Origin: Candida dubliniensis CD36
Taxonomy: Eukaryota; Ascomycota; Pichiomycetes; Serinales; Debaryomycetaceae
Length of the DNA stretch: 64,000 bases
Direction: 5' to 3'
NCBI RefSeq assembly: GCF_000026945.1
Contig: NC_012862.1
Coordinates: forward strand, 372,001 to 436,000
Part shown: one piece after another, positions 51,238-61,491 of the stretch
Position numbering within the stretch: the stretch's first letter is position 1
Layout of the letters: the number at the start of each line of letters is the position of its first letter
The notes under the pieces: model-generated
What the model was told of the DNA's origin: nothing
What the model saw: the letters and a program-made list of their open reading frames with translations, nothing else
The model's database searches: none
Program-made: the position numbers and the translations under genes

Positions 51238-53097
51238 TCATTTTCTTACTTTCAAACTTCTTACTCTCCTTATAAATGAGTTACCTGGTGGTTTCAATTC
51301 ATTGTCACCACTATCTAATTCTAATGTATTTAATGATCCTCTTCTTGGTTCTTGGTAAGGTGGAGAAGGAGGATGTAATCCGTCATTAGAACTTCTTCTT
51401 GAAGTGCTCTCAGATCCACTATTTTTTCTTAATCTTTGTACTATTGACTTTTTCCTTCCCACACCAACATTTGGATTCAAAAGTTCATCACCTTTAGGCG
51501 CAGGTGCGCCATCCAAAAACGTGGTAGACCCTAAACCAGCAGTAGTCGACCCGTGAATTGGAGTAGAATTGGTATTGGAGTCAAAATTAATCACTGAAGG
51601 ATTTAGTTTTGGGGTATAAATACTTGATGTTGGGTCATTTTGTGTTCTATTGGTCTTGATAACTGGAGCTTCGTCATGGTAATTTCCAAAGGCAAGATTT
51701 AATTGATCGTCTTTGGTCATATTTGTTCCTCCAGCTATTGAATTGTTAGGCCCATCAATAGGGAACGCCATAACCGGAGCCTTTTCCTTCTTTACGTTTC
51801 TATGAGGTGCACATGCATCAAAGGGACCATCATGATGGAATCCAACAAACCCAGTAACATCCAACTTATCGATTGTATCCAAGTTCTTTGGTTTGACGGG
51901 GTCACTCTTTTTCTTGCTTGGTGACTTCTTACTGCGGTGGCTTCTTCTTTCCCTATCATGACCATGACCTTGTTCTCTGCCATGACTACGACTGTGACCA
52001 TTTTCTCTACTGTGACCACTTCTACTATTCTCTCTTCTTCGTTCTCTAGATTCATCACTTCTACCTTCTTTCTCTCTAGGGTAGCTTTTCTTTGCGGCTT
52101 CAGGTCCAGCAGCCTCCTCATAACTTGGTGGCGGTGGTTGTTTCTGTGAAGGTTTTGGTGGACGCGGTGGAGCACGACTTGGTTTATTTGAAGTTTGTGC
52201 TCGTGGTTTATCTTCCAGTTGTGACAAAGCTGAAGCAAATGGATTCTTGGACATTCTATATCAAACAAGTTAGTAACTTAATTTTTAATAACTTTAAAAA
52301 CTCGACGAAAAAGAAGGAAAGAAAGAAAGAATAGAATGTTGAGGTTACAATTCTATTTTTTTTTTTTTGTTGTTGTTGTTGTTGTTGAAAGGGGAGGAGG
52401 GGGGGGAGAAATTAGACTCGCCTCAAAGGTATCAAACGACAAATTGCTATTCGCAGATAAAGTGCGGCGAAGTCATGCCTCTGTTGCTCAGTACACACAC
52501 ACTCTCTCTGTCTGTCTGCATACATTCTCTGTTTTTCTTATTCATGCAAACAAATTTGATTAACAACGGGGAAGTTAACAAAAAAAAAAAAAAAAAAGAA
52601 TTACAAAATAAAACTGAAAACCCAAAGAGAGTAAGAAATGGACTCAAGGCTAGTTCTATTAATCTGATAAATTAGTAACCACCACTTTTTTTTTTTTTCT
52701 TCCATGTAATGATATTAACAATAATCTCTCCTTTTCTTTCTCTCTCTTTCTCATTAAACATTCTTTCTTTTTATATTGGTGATCAATACTCAAAGAAAAG
52801 ACCCAATACATACCTTGCATAGTTTATACTTGAATCACTATCTGCACGAACAGGAGTAGGTGGAAATGCACTTGGTCTACCAAAACTCTCAGTACTTTGA
52901 TGGAATCCCACCGCGCCGGCATCATCTTCTTCATCGTCACTAGACAAATCTAACAACTGTTTATTCTTGTCCACCCATTCATCAAAATTATTGCGTGGCT
53001 GGGTTTGACTGATTGATGCTTGGCGGAAAGGGTTATTTGACGACCATCTCAAAGAATCCGTTGACGAATATGAATGATTTGATGGTTGTTGGTACAT
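51238..53097 (-). CDS. PAL1: Pal1 cell-morphology / endocytic patch protein, two exons
   Basis: Exon 1 runs from the ATG at 53097 to 52814. The intron is 52813-52256 (558 nt), with donor GTATGT, branch site TACTAAC at 52275-52269 and acceptor ATATAG. Exon 2 runs from 52255 to 51238. Splicing joins ...NYA-R with MSKNPFAS in frame, for a 433-residue protein. Exon 1 supplies an NPF motif and an acidic stretch; exon 2 begins with a second NPF. NPF motifs bind EH-domain endocytic proteins. The Pal1 signature is KLDVTGFVGFHHDGPFDACAPHRN. An Arg/Ser/His-rich stretch and a basic C-terminus (SFIRRVRSLKVRK) complete it. Pal1 proteins localise to cortical sites of growth with actin patches. Transcription from within the intron would give a 338-residue short form. 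Confidence 0.85.
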
Positions 53098-54789
53098 AGG
53101 AGGGGTGGGGGTGAGGGGGTATATTATGTGATGATGCTATTGATTAATATTGACAATAAAGTAATAAAGTAATGATTGAAATGAAAGAAAGAAAGAATGA
53201 AAGAAATTAGGAATTTGAACGCCAAAATTGAAATTCTCTTTAGTTTTTTTTTTTTTTTTTCCTTAGTTTGTTTCTGTTCTAATCACAACGCATATACCAG
53301 TAAGAAAGGTAGTCCTGTATATGGAAAGAAAAAAAAATATGCTTATAAAAGGGGAAACAACTAAAAAAAAAAAAAAAAAAATGAGAGAGAAAGAGAAAGA
53401 GAGAATTGTTATTAGTGTATGTGTATGTGTGTGTGTGTGAAGGAAATGAATGAATGAAATCAAAGAAAAGATCCAATCCAAAAAATCGTGGGCGGTTTGG
53501 TCTTAATATTTTGGTATTTTTGTGTGCATTTGTGCACAAGTACACGCACTCGCGTATAGAAATAATGGAAGAAAAAAAAAAAAAAGAAATATAGAATGCT
53601 TATGAAAATATGGGTCAAACAGGCCTAGGCTTTGTCTGTCTAATTTCCTCTTCTTCTTTTAGTAATTATCGTTACATTTATCTAAAACAATCTAAGAATT
53701 CATTTTGATTGGCAGCGTTAGGAATTAACATCCCAAAATAGAATAAATTGAAAAGGATTTACATTTTCATTCAGTATTTTAAAATGTTGTTTAAAACGGT
53801 TATGAGTTATATGAGAAATGAAATTACACCGTTTTATTCCTCGTGTTATTGCCATTGCCATTGTTCTTGTTATTAACAAACCAAATATTTTTATTTTTTT
53901 CAAATTTCGTTTGTTTGTAGTTTTCAAAATAGACGATGTCATATATATATTACTATACAATGGAATGGTTTTGTCTTTCTTTTAGACGTTCTTGTTTATC
54001 GTCCGATAATCGTTTTGCGTTTTGGCAGTGCTTTAATGCTAAATATAACTATGACAGAATTGATCAGCTAATCATTTAAAGACCATTCAAAGATTGATCC
54101 AATAAGTTGTAGGCGTTTTCAGCAAATATGATTCACATATCACATTCTTTGGTTCGTATTATTATTATTATTACTTCTGTCAAAAAAGTACCGAGCAGAG
54201 ATCACAAAAAGAAAAAAAAGCGGTTTATAAATCACCTAAGCCATAAGTTACAACTTTCCCTGTACATGAAAAAGAAAAAGAACATTGCCGTAGTATAGGT
54301 AACCATTAGTTGATTGTGTGCCATCAACCAACCTTGTGACTGAGCTTTAAAAATGTATTACTAATTAACAAGTTGCTGTTGTTATTAGTCTTAATCGTAC
54401 CAAAATCTAAAAAAAAAAAATTATGGAAATTGAAAACGCGTCTTCTTGTACATATTGCAGAACTCAAACTTGATTTGTGTAACCAAATTCTGTTACACTC
54501 ATAGATGAAACATCTAGTATAAAAACGATACTTTTAACGAAACATTTGCAATGTCTTTGATTCAAGTACTTCAGTGATTATTTGTTTAATCAGAATAAAC
54601 CAATGAGATCCATCCAGATTATTGCGTTCAGGGATGCATACATAAATAATTCTCAAATCTAGATTTTCCTGCACTACAAATTCTTCTTCTTGCATCTTCG
54701 CCAGAAGAAAACTATGCGCAATTGTAACTATCCATTCATTTTTCTTTTCCAGCTACTAACCATAGTGCCTATACTACATACATTATACA
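53098..54789. other. PAL1 upstream region
   Basis: These 1.7 kb carry the PAL1 promoter and the downstream flank of the PIB2-like gene. A G-rich run (53099-53119) touches the PAL1 start. Further items are T/A homopolymers near 53246-53261 and 53363-53379, a (GT)n run at 53417-53438, and an ACGCGT at 54436-54441. Frames at 53263-53545 and 53718-53960 have no support. Confidence 0.5.
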
Positions 54790-56487
54790 TTAAAATGAAC
54801 TCCAAACCCAATCATTAGGTACATCAGCAACACTGAGCCTCTTCTCGGTATGAGATGATTGTTGTTCTAGTTGTTGTTGTGCAAACAGATAATCATTACC
54901 CTTGCTATGATCCTTTCTAAATGGATTATCAACCAAAACAAACGACGTTGTATACTCAGTCTCCAGTTTGTTTAATTCTTCAATAAGATTATCATATACC
55001 ATGCCACATTTCTTACATACTTTAGATTTAGAATTCGTGAAAAATTGTTGTAATTTGGTTTCAGTAGTATTTGATAATATTGGAATCACAAATCGTGCTT
55101 CATGATCAATTAATATTGTTTTATTAACCAAACAATCGGCACAAAATATCAATCCACAAAATCGACAATGATGTCGTCTAGGTACATCACAAATCATAGA
55201 AACAATAGGATTATGGAATGGCTTAACACACCACATGCAATTGCTTGTTAATGCATTGTCCTTCCAATGATCATGAACAGGTTCATTAGTACAATTGGGT
55301 AGACCTCCAGTACTATGGAAATAATCTGAATTGGGTATTATAATGGTGTACGATGATGTTGGTGGTATGACTGTTGGAGGAGGCAAATTTTCATGTTCAT
55401 TAGTATAAGCTGGTCGTAATACTGCCGGAGTTAAAAGTGGCTTTTTCAATTGATACAATGGTTTCAAATGTTTATTGTAATTAATTTCTTTTGTCTTGAG
55501 AAAACTGGTTTGATTTTTCAATCTCAATTGTGGTGGTGAGTCTATGTTTGATTCTGATTCGGATTCGGATTCTGATGCCGATTCAGGTCCTGATTTCATC
55601 AGTCGTTCGTAAATTTTATTATTTTCTGCAAATTTATGTAACAATTGTTCCTCAGGTGATTCTTTTAATTGTAATGGTACTGAATATCTTCTCAATGGTT
55701 GATTCAAATCAAAGTTTGCTGGAGTGTAATCGTGTTCATGTTCTTTGTCACCTTCATTTAGTTGACCTTGGGTTTGTTCTTCCTTTGTGACATGCTTGAA
55801 AATTGAATCACTACTTGGATGTGATTTGGTACTTGGTTTATCTTCATTAGAACTAAAAGAAGTCTTTTTGGTACTATAAGTGTAATAAGTATTGACACGA
55901 GGAAATCTAATTTGCTCATCATAATCAAAATCCTTAAATGTTAAATCGTCGTCAGTATTATTTTTGTTATTGTTGTTGTTATTGCTAATAGTAGTACTTG
56001 TACTGGTACCGGTACTATTTCGACAACTAGATTTATCACTACGACAAATGCTAGAAGTGATATTGGAATGTAAATCAGATGCAACTGAATTAACTTTGAC
56101 AATGTCTTTTTTTGTGAATGAAAATGAACCAAGTTCTTCCGACTGCTGTTGTTGTTGTTGTTGTTGTTGTTGCTGTTTCCCACGTTTTGGAGTATTATTA
56201 TTAGTTGATATTGGAGTTGTTGAAGCTGTGGAAACCATTTTTTGTTCGCTTGATGATTGAGTATTATTGTTGTAATCTTGCAAGATGGCGGAAGGTGTTA
56301 ATGGTTTTCTATCGTATCGAGGTTGCTTTTGCAGATTTTTTGAAAATTGTTGGGAATCGGGGGTTAAGGTTGGACTTTGGGTTGATCCTGAAGAATACTT
56401 CTGGTTTACTTGTTGCTGTTGTTGAGACTGAGTCATCACCTCATCTTGTGAAGGTATCGTTGGGGAAAGAACCTTTGTGTCGGCCAT
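54790..56487 (-). CDS. PIB2: FYVE-domain protein, Pib2-like TORC1 regulator
   Basis: The 565-residue protein has a long disordered, Gln/Ser/Asn-rich N-terminus with a poly-Gln tract at about residues 104-115 and a Ser-Glu repeat near 302-312. A FYVE zinc finger occupies about 410-490: CMWC, the PI3P-binding RRHHCRFCG motif, CADC and a final CKKC. FYVE domains bind phosphatidylinositol 3-phosphate on endosomes and vacuoles. The extreme C-terminus, NDWVWSSF, resembles the short conserved tail by which Pib2 activates TORC1 in response to glutamine. Position of the FYVE and the tail favour Pib2 (YGL023C) over the smaller RING-containing Pib1. The symbol rests on these two features. Confidence 0.75.
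   Translation of the reverse strand: MADTKVLSPTIPSQDEVMTQSQQQQQVNQKYSSGSTQSPTLTPDSQQFSKNLQKQPRYDRKPLTPSAILQDYNNNTQSSSEQKMVSTASTTPISTNNNTPKRGKQQQQQQQQQQQSEELGSFSFTKKDIVKVNSVASDLHSNITSSICRSDKSSCRNSTGTSTSTTISNNNNNNKNNTDDDLTFKDFDYDEQIRFPRVNTYYTYSTKKTSFSSNEDKPSTKSHPSSDSIFKHVTKEEQTQGQLNEGDKEHEHDYTPANFDLNQPLRRYSVPLQLKESPEEQLLHKFAENNKIYERLMKSGPESASESESESESNIDSPPQLRLKNQTSFLKTKEINYNKHLKPLYQLKKPLLTPAVLRPAYTNEHENLPPPTVIPPTSSYTIIIPNSDYFHSTGGLPNCTNEPVHDHWKDNALTSNCMWCVKPFHNPIVSMICDVPRRHHCRFCGLIFCADCLVNKTILIDHEARFVIPILSNTTETKLQQFFTNSKSKVCKKCGMVYDNLIEELNKLETEYTTSFVLVDNPFRKDHSKGNDYLFAQQQLEQQSSHTEKRLSVADVPNDWVWSSF
56142..56177. repeat. Triplet tract encoding poly-Gln in the PIB2-like gene
   Basis: About twelve CAA/CAG codons in a row on the minus strand, mostly CAA. 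Confidence 0.85.
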
Positions 56488-57503
56488 GAATAGGATGGTA
56501 TTTATAATTTATCTATGGTCTAGTGGTGTTTCTGTTTAACAGGAATCTATTACAAAAAGGTTTTGAATAATTAAACAAGGGTAGAATTAAAGAGTATACA
56601 TATATATATGTAAAAAAGAAAAACAATTTTTAAAAAAAACAAGATAAGGGAAATTAATAATTAGTTATATAGAAGAATGCAAATCTAATTCGAACATTGA
56701 TGTTCGTCTTCTTTTTCACCCCCTGTCTGTATGTTTAATAAAAATCTAAATGCACAAATGTATGTGCATCTTAGTAATAAAAATAAAGCAAATGGATAAT
56801 CACATAAGCAGATCAACAGATATATTAAAAACCGGAAGATAGATAAGGATAGAGAGCAGAGCAACAACAACAAGGAAGAAGAAATGCACAAGGGTAACAA
56901 ATAAAACTGAAAAATAATAATAGAAAGAGGTCAAGAAAATTAACACTAAATACATTTTTAAACAATACATAACAATAATTGATTAAATGAAAAATATATA
57001 AAAAAAAAAATCACCTGAATTTCAGTTTAAAAAATATATATTATTATAAAAATTAAGAATTTTGTCGATTAAACGAATAGTGTTGTTGATAATAATAATA
57101 ATAATAATATTCTCATCACAAAATACCTTTGGAAATAAAACTAATTGGATTGTATAAGGTTGGCCTAACAAATGATCAAGACTAACAACTTCTACTATTG
57201 AAACTGACACTGTCAGGGAACGGAGAGGGTAGAGAAGTTGTGATAATAAGACAGGAATCCGTTTTATTCGTAGAAGAACAATTGTCTTCTTTTTGTGTTA
57301 GAATTATAGGGCAGTTTTTGTTATTATATACTGGTGCTAGATAAGACAATATCCACAACGATCAAATCTGATTTAAACACATTGTAATAACTACTTGTTT
57401 TCATTATGTGAATAAGCAAGTGAATAATACTCTGATCAAGAAGTTCTACTTGCTTTACTACACACATTGATTCAATGATGTAAGACAAACCTTCCATTCT
57501 AAC

Positions 57504-57573
57504 ACCCCTCCTCCTCCCCTCCTCCTTCCTCCTCCCCTCCTCCTTCCTCCTCCTCTCCCCTCCCCTCCTCTCC
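57504..57573. repeat. Polypyrimidine tandem repeat (CCT/CCTT-rich)
   Basis: Seventy bases of almost pure C and T on the plus strand, with an imperfect 18-bp period. Such homopurine-homopyrimidine mirror sequence can form triplex structures. Confidence 0.8.
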
Positions 57574-58351
57574 ATTTATTTTATCTATTTTTGTCCTTCC
57601 TTTGAAAATACCTAAAGTTAAACATGAACATTTATGGAAAACACCGTTAGAAGCAAGAATAATAAAAGTCAAATTTGTTCATTTCATTCAACTTTACTAA
57701 CAGCAATATTATTATTATTATTATTATTATCCTTATTGTTCGGCTGTGTTCCCCCAATTTGTTTATATGCAGAATTTATACAATTATCAACTAAAATGGT
57801 AAAAGATTATTGGTTGATCTTTGTTGTCGTTCATGTACAGATTACACACACTGTTGCAGCTTTTTTTTTCTGCAACATTACTAATTGAAGTTATTGATTA
57901 ACATTCTTGCGATATGAATTTGAAGTAATCTTAACCGATAACAGAAACAACAATAATGATAACGTCAGAAGACTCTTGGAGTGTGTGGGTGCTTGTGCTT
58001 ACTTGCTTTGATTGGTAGTTCCTCCTTTTTCTGTTCTAGATGCAAAAATAATAATAATATCTCAGTCGTTTCGTTGAACTTTCCAATTATTATGATTTGG
58101 TAGTTTCAAGAAAGTCGTATTTCATATGCTCTTGCATTAACTTATTCTACCCTTTCCTTTCAATAACAAAAAAAATCGACAAGCTCTAATTTTTAGACTT
58201 ATTTTTATCTCCTTGTCATCAATTCTCTAATTGGACGGTATTCGACACAAATTGTGACAAGCACAAAGCAGGGTTAAGGTTCCTTCTGACGGAATTAAGA
58301 GATTCCAAGAGTTTTTCAGAAAACCTTGTTAAGGCTTAGGACCGCCCAAGG

Positions 58352-58358
58352 CACGTGA
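58352..58358. promoter_or_regulatory. CACGTGA box followed by TATATATA
   Basis: CACGTGA lies about 55 bp before TATATATA (58412-58418) and 100 bp before an ATG (58458) that opens only a 15-codon frame. The arrangement looks promoter-like, but no gene is visible downstream on the plus strand. Confidence 0.3.
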
Positions 58359-58723
58359 TAAACCCAATAAACAGGAACAAATACGAAGTAAAGAAATACC
58401 TTACAAAACTTTATATATACATAACAAATTAACAACAAGTCAGTAGCAATTGGAATTATGCTTTTATTATCTTTTTCTATTAGTGACGATTATTTAAATG
58501 CTTAAATAAACCAACAAAATAATTTTACAACTGTAAAGAAAGGATAACTAATATATGCAAACATAGATCCCAATTGATAAATTAAAAAAAAAAAAACAAC
58601 GACAATAGAACGACTAATATATTAATGTGTTTTAAGGAAAAAAAAATACAAAAAGAATAATTATAATAATATGGTTTAATGACTAAGATTATTTTTAATG
58701 AAACCCGAAAACTCTGCAAAATA

Positions 58724-58742
58724 GGGGGGGAGGGAGGGGGGG
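58724..58742 (+). other. G-rich run, possible G-quadruplex
   Basis: The run is G7-A-G3-A-G7, allowing four stacked GGG tracts. It lies 126-144 bp past the PMP3 stop on the strand opposite to PMP3. Confidence 0.5.
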
Positions 58743-58867
58743 TAGGATTAAAACCTAGAATGGTAGTAAATGGAAAAACATGAAAGAAATTTGGAAGGCA
58801 AAAATTGGGAATTAGCCAATATTCTTTGGAGTAATCAATTCATCAACAGTATCTCTCTGGTGTATGT

Positions 58868-59035
58868 TTAATCTTTCAAAACAACGTATAAGGCATGCAA
58901 GATAGCAGGGAACCAAATAAAGATACATAATACCAAGTTAATCCATAATGGGGTAGTGGCACCACATTTCATAAACACGGCCACTGGTGGTAAGAAAATA
59001 GCAATGATAATTTCAATAATCTTTTCAGAATTCAT
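58868..59035 (-). CDS. PMP3: Small plasma-membrane proteolipid (UPF0057/PMP3)
   Basis: The 55-residue protein starts at the ATG 59035 (MNSEKIIEIIIAIFLPPVAV). The frame is open for 27 further codons upstream, but family members begin at the chosen Met. It has two hydrophobic helices: IIEIIIAIFLPPVAVFM and WINLVLCIFIWFPAILHALYVVL. The PPVAVF motif, the Cys-Gly at about 24-25 and the IPGIIHALYVV-like end (here FPAILHALYVV) define the Pmp3/stress-induced hydrophobic peptide family. In yeast Pmp3 affects membrane potential and sodium tolerance. It is a single small exon in a large gene-poor interval. Confidence 0.93.
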   Translation of the reverse strand: MNSEKIIEIIIAIFLPPVAVFMKCGATTPLWINLVLCIFIWFPAILHALYVVLKD

Positions 59036-59912
59036 GATTAAAGGTGTAAATGGGATTGAATTGCAAAACTTCTTGGACTTGACGTTTAAACAAATGACTT
59101 TATGGGAATTTGACAAAAAAAAAATGGAAGGAAAGAAAAGAAAATGGAAGTTGTATTTATAATTTAGGACTGTTCGGAATTTTTACCTGACAAGCAGAAA
59201 AAAAAAAAAAAAAAATGATGATATCTCGGGGACGAAAGTAGAACAAAGAAGAAGACAAAAAAAAAAAAAATCTAAACAATAACTTTTCGTGTTTGTCGAT
59301 TGTGCACTCTTTTTTAAAAAGGAAACCTAGTCCCATTATCCTACCTTAGTGACATCTTCTCCAAACAGATACTTTTTAGTTTGACCATATACATATATCT
59401 AGATACTGACTTGGAAAGGAACAAATTGTAATGTTGTGCCGTGCCACGGAGTCTCATAACTCAATTCCAAACTCAGTTCTTCTCTCTCCGCTCTTCTCCT
59501 ATTCTAAGAACGTTATCTGGAATGAATTTTCCGACAACTAATTCAACTAATGGTTACCATACCTGCTTCGATAATTTAAATCCCAATTATCATTTATTTA
59601 TTTCCTTCTTTTAGTTTACGAATAACTTATTCTCTTCATCTCCTCGTAGTTTGAATTCACATCCAAAACAGGCAAAAAAAAAAATATCGAGAGAGATTTT
59701 AAATCTTTTAATTGTGAGCTCGTAATTCTCTTCAACACACACAAAAAAATAACGTATTAGACATTTACAAATACAACTCCACGATTGTAAACAAAAAGAC
59801 AATAAAAACTGCTGTACTGCAACAAAAAACAGGTTTTTTGTGAAAAGTCTCTTGCAATTTGATATCTTCGTAAACAAAATCTATAAAGTCGGACGCAAAA
59901 AAAAAAAAAAAA
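59036..59912. other. PMP3 upstream region
   Basis: These 877 bp carry the PMP3 promoter. They include A19 near 59199-59215, A13 near 59258-59270, and poly-A directly abutting tRNA-Tyr. The frames at 59611-59953 are phenylalanine-rich and overlap the tRNA, so they are rejected as genes. Confidence 0.5.
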
Positions 59913-60027
59913 TCTCCCGGGAGTGAGTCGAACACCCGATCCTTAGATCGCAATTATAAAACTGTTCTTTGGAACAGCGGTATTAACTAGTTACAGTCTA
60001 ATGCTTTACCAACTAAGCTACCGAGAG
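59913..60027 (-). tRNA. tY(GUA): tRNA-Tyr(GUA) with 42-nt intron
   Basis: Exon 1 is 60027-59991, the intron 59990-59949, and exon 2 59948-59913. The mature tRNA is 73 nt with acceptor CTCTCGG paired to CCGGGAG, anticodon loop CTGTAA|A (anticodon GTA, intron one base after it), T arm GGGTG-TTCGACT-CACTC and discriminator A. The tRNA-Tyr C1-G72 pair, typical of eukaryotes, is present. A T16 terminator abuts the 3' end. The intron contains CTGTTC-CAAA-GAACAG, a 6-bp hairpin. Confidence 0.95.
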
Positions 60028-61491
60028 TAATTGCTGATGTCGGAAATTTTTCAGATTATTATACCATTAATATTAGCCTTGTAACAAATATCAATTTACT
60101 TGTGTATTATATTATTTGAATTGCTTTATATCACAAAAGATTTACCAAAGAAGAGAGTATTATGTTAAGTTTACGAGTCTATGGACTCCTTTGGGATGGT
60201 TTTCTGGGTGTGTTTTTTTTTGTTTAATTTCAGTTAAAATTGTTAATGAAATTTTGTAGGATTGTACATTTCATCGTTTTAGGACTTTCCTTAAAAAATA
60301 TAGCTGCCTAATATCCAATAAAAATTCTTATTAAAACCTAATACCAAGATCGGTAAAGAATTAGGAAGCATTGATATATAATACCTCCAAGATTACAAAG
60401 GTCTTGCACTCTACAAGGTACAGTAAAAACATTACTACCAAGAATTACAAATAGAGAAGGAAAAGTAAACCCTTCCCCAGAAAAAATCATAAAGATTTTT
60501 CTTCACAAACGAACCTCGGATAACAAAAAAAAAAAAAACATCTCCCTTTCATATTTTGCAGCTAAACCCCATCCCCTATACCAAAACTCAAGGAGACGCA
60601 TTAACAGAGCAGGAGCCCATGTATCAGTTTTCTCTCCCTTTCTATCAAGTTTTCGGTTTACTTGTAGAGAAGATTTACCAATGGCTTACTCTTGCTTGTG
60701 ATATCGCAGAGAATAATAACCATGTGTATTGTTCAACTTGTTACTCCAACCAACAAATATGTAGTACCCTGATTGACAATTCAAAAAAAAAAAAATCATC
60801 CGATTTTATTTTATTAGGATCAACTCCCTCCTAATAACTTGATGTAGTTTAGACAAAAGAAACAGAATTACTGGGTTTATCTTTTCCATGGTTATACCTA
60901 GTGGGTTATTTTGTCTTCTGAATTTTACCCCACAACGATTGTTGTACTGACCGCGAAAAAAAAAAAAAAAAAAAAATACCTACAATCTTATCGCCAAACA
61001 AATAGATTCTTCATAACAAAGTAGAAAGTTAATGTTAAATTGTATATACACCTAGTTACCATTAGAAGAATAGCTACCACAAAAAAAAGGTTAATCTCGA
61101 GCTTGTAAGACTACTAGTTAAGACAAGATACCTGTTTCAAACACTAATTGAATTGATTGTGGAAGAAAAAAAGTGTGGGGCGAGGAGAAAAAGTTCCAAC
61201 AAAAATTTCTCTTGCGTATTTGTGTGTGGGTCCTTTTCTTTGTTCTACTGCTTCCTTGGGATCGGTTTTGGAGTGGGTGGTGCTCGTCGTGTTTGCATTC
61301 ACAATAACAACTTTTCCCCACCATTGAAATTTATCTCCTTGATGTTACAGAACCTTAGCCATTTCGATATTTCATATTTAAAAATAAACCTATCTGCCCC
61401 CCTTTTTCCCTTCATCACCTCTATTTTTTTTTTTGTAATTTTTCATATTTCACTTCTCTCAACTTTCAACATCAAACACTTTATTTCGAAA
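60028..61491. other. POX1-3 upstream region
   Basis: These 1.46 kb between tRNA-Tyr and POX1-3 hold its promoter. A CCTCGG element lies at 60514-60519; A tracts occur at 60526-60538 and 60957-60976. The POX1-3 frame stays open for 113 codons upstream of its true start but without homology. A frame at 60556-60834 has no domain. Confidence 0.5.
60514..60519. promoter_or_regulatory. CCTCGG fatty-acid response element candidate
   Basis: CCTCGG is the core recognised by fungal Zn2Cys6 regulators of fatty-acid use: FarA/FarB in Aspergillus and Ctf1 in C. albicans. It lies 973-978 bp before the POX1-3 ATG. That is far, but within the long intergenic promoter. Function is inferred from the motif and the gene. 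Confidence 0.45.

Larger units (their letters stand above)
56488..58867. other. Long region between the PIB2-like gene and PMP3
   Basis: These 2.4 kb are flanked by the PIB2-like promoter and the PMP3 3' end. They hold a polypyrimidine tract (57504-57573), ATT/AAT triplet runs at 57090-57109 and 57708-57728, a CACGTGA box (58352-58358) followed by a TATA-like run (58412-58418), and a G-run (58724-58742). The 84-codon frame at 57634-57888 is T-rich with no domain. I cannot support a protein gene here. Confidence 0.45.

Noticed and set aside
52258..52815. Treating 51238-52254 and 52783-53097 as two separate genes
   Set aside because: Perfect splice donor, branch site and acceptor join them in frame; both parts carry NPF motifs.
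57634..57888. 84-codon frame with a hydrophobic stretch
   Set aside because: The hydrophobicity comes from an ATT triplet repeat; no homology or promoter context.
59036..59116. 27-residue extension of PMP3
   Set aside because: UPF0057 proteins are about 52-58 residues and begin just before the first hydrophobic helix.
59611..59953. Phe-rich frames on the minus strand
   Set aside because: They overlap tRNA-Tyr and its T-run terminator and derive from T-rich sequence.
61153..61491. 113-codon extension upstream of POX1-3
   Set aside because: It begins at a non-ATG codon, is low in homology, and acyl-CoA oxidases start near MAMLTKS; it is leader and promoter sequence.
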